Part shown: positions 10,258-13,621 of the stretch, piece after piece | Position numbering within the stretch: the first letter of the stretch is position 1 | Layout: every line of letters starts with the position of its first letter | Assembly (NCBI GenBank): GCA_017557925.1 | Contig: JAFYWO010000085.1 | Span: forward strand, 1-13,621 | Reading direction: 5' to 3' | Length of the DNA stretch: 13,621 bases | Source of the DNA: Alphaproteobacteria bacterium | GTDB lineage: Bacteria; Pseudomonadota; Alphaproteobacteria; RF32; CAG-239 | Position numbers and translations under genes: made by a program | Notes under the pieces: model-generated | Seen by the model: only the letters and a program-made list of their open reading frames with translations | What the model was told of the DNA's origin: nothing | Database searches by the model: none

Positions 10258-11391
10258 ATGGCAATATTACTAAACCAAAATCAAGATTTCACCCTAAAGG
10301 AACGTTTCTTAAACCTAAACTTTACCTTTATATTCATTATATGTTTACTTGCAATTACCGGTTGTTTAATATTGTATTCGGCTGCCGGCGGAAATATAAA
10401 TCCTTGGGCTCTAAATCACGGCATACGTTTTTTAATAGGTTTATTTGTCTTATTGATTACTTCAATATTTAAGCCTGCTTTTTATTATAAAACAGCAACT
10501 CCTTTTTACTTTTTAACTCTTATGTTGCTGATAGTTGTAGATGTTGCCGGCTACACTGGAATGGGTGCAAAACGCTGGATAGATTTAGGTTTCATCAAAC
10601 TTCAACCTTCAGAGTTAATGAAAATAGCCATAGTTCTCCAACTGTCTAAATTCTTCTCTACAACTGCCTTAGAAGATATAAGAACAATAAAAGGTCTCAT
10701 CCCCCCAATACTGTATACTGCAGTTCCGGTAGCATTTATTTTAATCCAACCTGATTTGGGAACATCACTTATGATACTGTTTACCGCTACTGCCTTATTT
10801 TATTTGGCAGGTGTTGAATGGTATAAATTTATAGCACTTATCAGTGCTCTCATTGTTTCAGCGCCGATATTATGGCATAAACTACATACATACCAACAAA
10901 ACAGAATACTGACATTCCTAAATCCTGAACGTGACCCGCAAGGTGCAGGCTACCACATAATACAAGCAAAAATCGCTTTAGGTTCAGGCGGATTAACCGG
11001 TAAAGGCTTTTTATCAGGCACACAAAGCCATCTAAACTTTCTGCCCGAAAAACATACTGACTTTATTTTCACTATGTTTTCTGAAGAATTTGGAATGCTG
11101 GGAGGGGTATTTATCCTAGTTCTAAATCTAATACTTATAAGCTATGGCTATTGGTTTGCTTTTCGCATACACCCCTCAAACTATTTTGGTAAATTGGTAA
11201 TTTTAGGTCTGAATACAAACTATTTCTTATACATTTTCATCAATATCGCAATGGTAATAGGTTTACTCCCGGTTGTGGGTGTTCCTTTACCTTTAATCAG
11301 TTATGGCGGAACAGTAATAATTTCTGTTATGGCAAGCTTTGGTATAATGATGTCCTTTTACATAAACAGAGATAAAGAATTTAAAAAATAA
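10258..11391 (+). CDS. mrdB: Rod complex peptidoglycan glycosyltransferase RodA
   Basis: RodA (mrdB/rodA) is a SEDS-family polymerase that builds glycan strands from lipid II beside PBP2. The 377-residue protein is polytopic. It shows FIKLQPSELMKIAIVL (about 115-130), IQPDLGTS (about 162-169), the LNFLPEKHTDFIFTMFSEE segment with Asp268, the counterpart of the essential E. coli RodA Asp262, and the closing GVPLPLISYGGT motif typical of SEDS proteins. The ATG follows the mrdA stop by seven bases. The ribosome-binding match is weak (GATGAG), so translation may depend on coupling to mrdA. Confidence 0.96.
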   Translation: MAILLNQNQDFTLKERFLNLNFTFIFIICLLAITGCLILYSAAGGNINPWALNHGIRFLIGLFVLLITSIFKPAFYYKTATPFYFLTLMLLIVVDVAGYTGMGAKRWIDLGFIKLQPSELMKIAIVLQLSKFFSTTALEDIRTIKGLIPPILYTAVPVAFILIQPDLGTSLMILFTATALFYLAGVEWYKFIALISALIVSAPILWHKLHTYQQNRILTFLNPERDPQGAGYHIIQAKIALGSGGLTGKGFLSGTQSHLNFLPEKHTDFIFTMFSEEFGMLGGVFILVLNLILISYGYWFAFRIHPSNYFGKLVILGLNTNYFLYIFINIAMVIGLLPVVGVPLPLISYGGTVIISVMASFGIMMSFYINRDKEFKK

Positions 11392-11394
11392 TAC

Positions 11395-11423
11395 TTGAAT
11401 TACCTATCTCTAATACATATATC
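11395..11423 (+). promoter_or_regulatory. Weak candidate promoter ahead of the small lipoprotein gene
   Basis: TTGAAT (11395-11400) and TATATC (11418-11423) are separated by 17 bases; each matches 4 of 6 consensus bases. The position, 24 bases before the lipoprotein ATG, is reasonable, but in AT-rich DNA such a pair often arises by chance. The lipoprotein may simply be transcribed from upstream. Confidence 0.22.
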
Positions 11424-11446
11424 CCCTAACCACAAAGGAGGATACA

Positions 11447-11857
11447 ATGTTAAAACAACTGATTACAACTCTGATTTTAAGCACAATCTTAACAGCTTGC
11501 GCTACATCATACAAATACACTCAAAAACTAAATCAAGATGTAGGAAAAACATTTTCAGACATCACGCAAGAATACGGCAATCCAAGCTCCATAAAACGCT
11601 ACGCCAACGGAGATATGATAATTTCATACGTTTATCTCAATACCTCACTTTTGCCCGATCCTGACTATGGATACGATGCCACTTCTTATATGACAGAAGA
11701 TGAAGAATTTGCCCCTTTTACATTTGGTGGAGATGAAATACCGATAGGCTCATATATGGGCGAAATAGTAACAAACTACTGCAATACAAAATTCTATCTA
11801 AAAAACAACATCGTAACATCTTGGTCATATAAAGGAAACTCTTGTGTTTCTCTCTAG
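11447..11857 (+). CDS. Small secreted lipoprotein, function unknown
   Basis: This 136-residue protein has a signal peptide with lipobox LTAC, Cys18 being the lipidation site. The region after about residue 32 (VGKTFSDITQEYGNPSSIKR, 32-51) resembles the small SmpA/BamE-type fold, where a G-x-T helix is followed by a G-x-P turn and a Y-x-Y strand. The end (Cys112 in NYCNTKFYL, Cys133 in YKGNSC) suggests one disulphide and resembles many uncharacterised proteobacterial lipoproteins. It is not a clear BamE. A very strong AAAGGAGG lies five bases before the ATG. It trails rodA by 55 bases in the same direction, so an envelope role is plausible but inferred. It is the only gene in the window with an unambiguous TAG stop. 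Confidence 0.8.
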   Translation: MLKQLITTLILSTILTACATSYKYTQKLNQDVGKTFSDITQEYGNPSSIKRYANGDMIISYVYLNTSLLPDPDYGYDATSYMTEDEEFAPFTFGGDEIPIGSYMGEIVTNYCNTKFYLKNNIVTSWSYKGNSCVSL

Positions 11858-11875
11858 CCCAAACAACACTGATTC

Positions 11876-12385
11876 TTACTTACTTTTATCCAACTTTTTG
11901 ATAATCATATTTCTTTTCAAGCGACTAATTCTATCAATATAAAGAATACCATCCAAATGGTCTGTTTCGTGCTGAATAATAACCGCCAAATAGTCTTCTG
12001 CTAACAACTCTTGTTCTTTACCGAAATAATCTAAATAGCGAACCTTAACCCATTGATGACGTTCAACTTCAGCCGACTGCCCCGGAACCGATAAGCACCC
12101 TTCATTAAACAAAATCATATCCTCTGATTTTTCTACAATCACCGGATTAACCATATACAACGGATGAGGTCCTGCAACTCCTTCATCAGTAACTTTATCA
12201 TCAATTACGACTATTCTTTTGGAAACACCAACCTGAGGTGCAGCTAATCCCACACCGGAATCACTATACATAGTTTCCAACATATCATCCAAAAACTTGC
12301 GTAATTCATCATTTACGCATTCAACTTCATCACATTTCTTACTCAAAATTTTATGAGGAAAGGTATAAAGTTCCAAAACAGCCAT
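11876..12385 (-). CDS. def: Peptide deformylase
   Basis: Def is a metal-dependent hydrolase that removes the formyl group from the first methionine of new proteins. All three motifs are present in 169 residues: GVGLAAPQ (44-51), EGCLS with metal ligand Cys97 (95-99), and HETDH with ligands His139 and His143 and catalytic Glu140. The length matches E. coli Def. AGGAG lies about six bases before the ATG. It follows nusB by 17 bases as last gene of the nrdR-nusB-def group. The usual partner fmt is not adjacent. Its stop faces the lipoprotein stop across only 18 bases, with no visible terminator hairpin. Confidence 0.96.
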   Translation of the reverse strand: MAVLELYTFPHKILSKKCDEVECVNDELRKFLDDMLETMYSDSGVGLAAPQVGVSKRIVVIDDKVTDEGVAGPHPLYMVNPVIVEKSEDMILFNEGCLSVPGQSAEVERHQWVKVRYLDYFGKEQELLAEDYLAVIIQHETDHLDGILYIDRISRLKRNMIIKKLDKSK

Positions 12386-12402
12386 AACGAACTCCTATCT
12401 TT

Positions 12403-12888
12403 TTATACTCTAACATTTTTAGCAATTTGGTCTAAAAGAGCATTAATCATCTTTGGTTCATTTTTAGTAAAGAACGCATAAGCCAAATCCACATATTCTT
12501 GAATAATAACTTTTGCATCAACTTCTGTAGTATAGGACAACTCATAAATAGCAGATAGCAACAAAGCCTGCATAGTAGCATTCATATAATCAAAAGCACT
12601 CGGTTCTTTTAAATAATTTCTCAAAGAATTTTCCAATTCTTGTTTTTTTAAGAAAACACCTCTTACAAGTTTCTCAAAATAAGGTTTATCAATTTCAGAC
12701 AATTCTACCATTTCTTCACCTTTAATCATATCTTCTTCAATAGCAAAACGTCCAATTTCATCTTTTAAAAAATATTGCACTACTTCATCAACATTAACTT
12801 CAGAAAAAGCACACATATAAACTGCTTGCACACAAGCCAAACGAGAACCGGTTTTTTTTCTAATTTTTTCAGAAATAAATTTTACCAT
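12403..12888 (-). CDS. nusB: Transcription antitermination factor NusB
   Basis: NusB binds boxA RNA with NusE (S10) and supports antitermination on rRNA operons. The 161-residue, all-helical protein fits the family: SRLACVQAVYMCAF (15-28) is the first conserved helix, and the C-terminal IIQEYVDLAYAFF (128-140) and INALLDQIAKN (148-158) match the typical EYV-A and N-LLD-I signatures. I chose the ATG at 12888, with GAGG six bases upstream; a TTG at 12900 would add four residues but leave that site too close. It lies 38 bases after nrdR and 17 before def. Confidence 0.92.
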   Translation of the reverse strand: MVKFISEKIRKKTGSRLACVQAVYMCAFSEVNVDEVVQYFLKDEIGRFAIEEDMIKGEEMVELSEIDKPYFEKLVRGVFLKKQELENSLRNYLKEPSAFDYMNATMQALLLSAIYELSYTTEVDAKVIIQEYVDLAYAFFTKNEPKMINALLDQIAKNVRV

Positions 12889-12926
12889 AAAACACCTCAA
12901 TCATTACCAACAATTACGTCTTAATC

Positions 12927-13376
12927 TTAAGAACTTATCCTGCTTACAAATTCTTCAAAATCTTTCACTTCTTTAAAATCTTTATAAACAGAAGCAAACC
13001 TGATATAAGCAACCTTATTTATTTTAATCAACCTATCCATAACTTTTTCGCCAATATCTTTAGAGCAAATTTCAAATACAGTTCCGCTTTCAAGTTCACG
13101 CCTAATATCTTCTACTAACTTTTCTACCTCGCAGGACTGAATTCCGCATTTACTAACTGCAAGATTAATGGAGCGCAACAATTTTTCTCTATCAAACGGC
13201 ACTCTTTCGCCATTTTTTTTAACAACTGTCAATTCTTGTAATTGCACACGCTCAAAGGTCGTAAACCTACCTCCGCATTCGGCACACTCACGTCTACGCC
13301 TGACGGCACTTTCGTCTATCGTATCACGAGAATCTTTGACTTGCGTATCACTTTTACCACAAAAAGGACATTTCAT
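12927..13376 (-). CDS. nrdR: Transcriptional repressor NrdR
   Basis: NrdR represses ribonucleotide reductase genes and senses dATP/ATP. The 149-residue protein has the N-terminal zinc ribbon with Cys3, Cys6, Cys31 and Cys34, the basic DNA-binding stretch AVRRRREC (24-31), and an ATP-cone domain from about 48 to 136 (VVKKNGERVPFDREKL; AYIRFASVYKDF). GGAG lies eight bases before the ATG. It heads the nrdR-nusB-def group. I found no clear NrdR-box pair in the window, and its reductase targets are not here. Confidence 0.97.
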   Translation of the reverse strand: MKCPFCGKSDTQVKDSRDTIDESAVRRRRECAECGGRFTTFERVQLQELTVVKKNGERVPFDREKLLRSINLAVSKCGIQSCEVEKLVEDIRRELESGTVFEICSKDIGEKVMDRLIKINKVAYIRFASVYKDFKEVKDFEEFVSRISS

Positions 13377-13409
13377 GTTTTATGCTCCAAAACATTACAT
13401 AACCACTAG

Positions 13410-13438
13410 AAGATAAATAAATTTATCTAAAAAATCAA
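13410..13438 (-). promoter_or_regulatory. Candidate promoter of nrdR-nusB-def, overlapping an 18-bp palindrome
   Basis: On the minus strand TTGATT (13438-13433) and TATCTT (13415-13410) are spaced by 17 bases, each matching 4 of 6 consensus bases, about 35 bases ahead of the nrdR ATG. The spacer and -10 contain the palindrome AGATAAAT-AA-ATTTATCT (13411-13428), so a dimeric regulator could bind there. There is no T-run on the proper side for a terminator. AT-rich composition makes chance a fair alternative. Confidence 0.33.
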
Positions 13439-13485
13439 GTAAAAATTTCTTAAAAAAAATACTTCTAACTAGCAATAACCTCAAA

Positions 13486-13621
13486 TCACATTCCGTCGTT
13501 ACCGCCGAATATTCTATTCCAAAATCCGCCTTTGGTATTATTTTTCTCATCCTTACTACCTCTCAAAGACTTTGAATCTTCTTTTAATTCTTCTTTAAGT
13601 TTAGCTTTACTTTCTTCTTCA
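13486..13621 (-). CDS. C-terminal end of an unrecognised protein, partial
   Basis: Forty-four codons and a TGA stop are visible; the gene enters from the right edge. The visible tail is highly charged (EEESKAKLKEELKED, then Ser, Lys and Asn) and ends in GGFWNRIFGGNDGM. A charged linker followed by a short Trp/Phe-rich end suggests a peptide that docks on a partner or membrane, but this is speculation. It is not the C terminus of GlyA, which often precedes nrdR in proteobacteria. The gap to nrdR is 109 bases. Confidence 0.55.
   Translation of the reverse strand, partial: EEESKAKLKEELKEDSKSLRGSKDEKNNTKGGFWNRIFGGNDGM

Noticed and set aside
11404..11422. A 19-base stretch resembling the Tn5/Nextera mosaic end, whose translation starts LSLIHIS like the well-known adapter artefact
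   Set aside because: Only 15 of 19 bases match. Adapter contamination would be essentially exact and would continue into known adapter sequence, which it does not. It is treated as chance in AT-rich DNA.
13411..13434. Terminator hairpin upstream of nrdR
   Set aside because: The stem is made almost only of A-T pairs. On the minus strand the T-run comes before the stem, not after it, and on the plus strand the stem is followed by A residues.

Overview
The window is AT-rich, gene-dense bacterial chromosome. The best fit is an alphaproteobacterium with a streamlined, AT-rich genome, of the kind found in host-associated or gut lineages. The pointers are the mreB-mreC-mreD-mrdA-rodA order, a DUF3108 envelope protein, nrdR next to nusB, and Gram-negative envelope genes (a lipobox lipoprotein and a complete Rod complex). 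The lineage is inferred from gene content and order, not from a marker phylogeny. I saw no tRNA, rRNA, CRISPR array, insertion sequence or phage gene.

Layout. (1) Positions 1-1590, minus strand: a long open frame of unrecognised function that leaves the window at its left end. It has a good promoter of its own and codes for imperfect repeats of about 35 residues. A single in-frame TAG (1060-1062) cuts it in two. (2) Positions 1803-4022, minus strand: a DUF3108 exported protein followed by a U32-family protein resembling TrhP (tRNA wobble-uridine hydroxylation), closed by a clear intrinsic terminator at about 1693-1724. (3) Positions 4099-11857, plus strand: a tight gene run ddl, miaA, mreB, mreC, mreD, mrdA (PBP2), rodA and a small lipoprotein. 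Several junctions overlap (ddl/miaA, mreC/mreD, mreD/mrdA). (4) Positions 11876-13376, minus strand: nrdR, nusB, def. (5) Positions 13486-13621, minus strand: the 3' end of an unrecognised gene. The longest stretch without a gene is 1591-1802 (212 bases), which holds the terminator and a promoter.

How the genes work together. The plus-strand block joins peptidoglycan precursor supply (Ddl makes D-Ala-D-Ala) to the elongation machinery: MreB filaments, MreC/MreD scaffold, the PBP2 transpeptidase and the RodA glycosyltransferase. MiaA, a tRNA modification enzyme, sits inside the run. The cell is therefore predicted to be rod-shaped or at least to elongate by Rod-type wall synthesis. The minus-strand group joins control of ribonucleotide reductase (NrdR), transcription antitermination (NusB) and N-terminal deformylation (Def).

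Most of the window is ordinary housekeeping DNA. The observation most worth a second look is the amber codon inside the repeat protein. The repeat register continues exactly 35 residues across the TAG, so the two halves were, or still are, one protein. A recent nonsense mutation, programmed readthrough and a sequencing error all remain possible.
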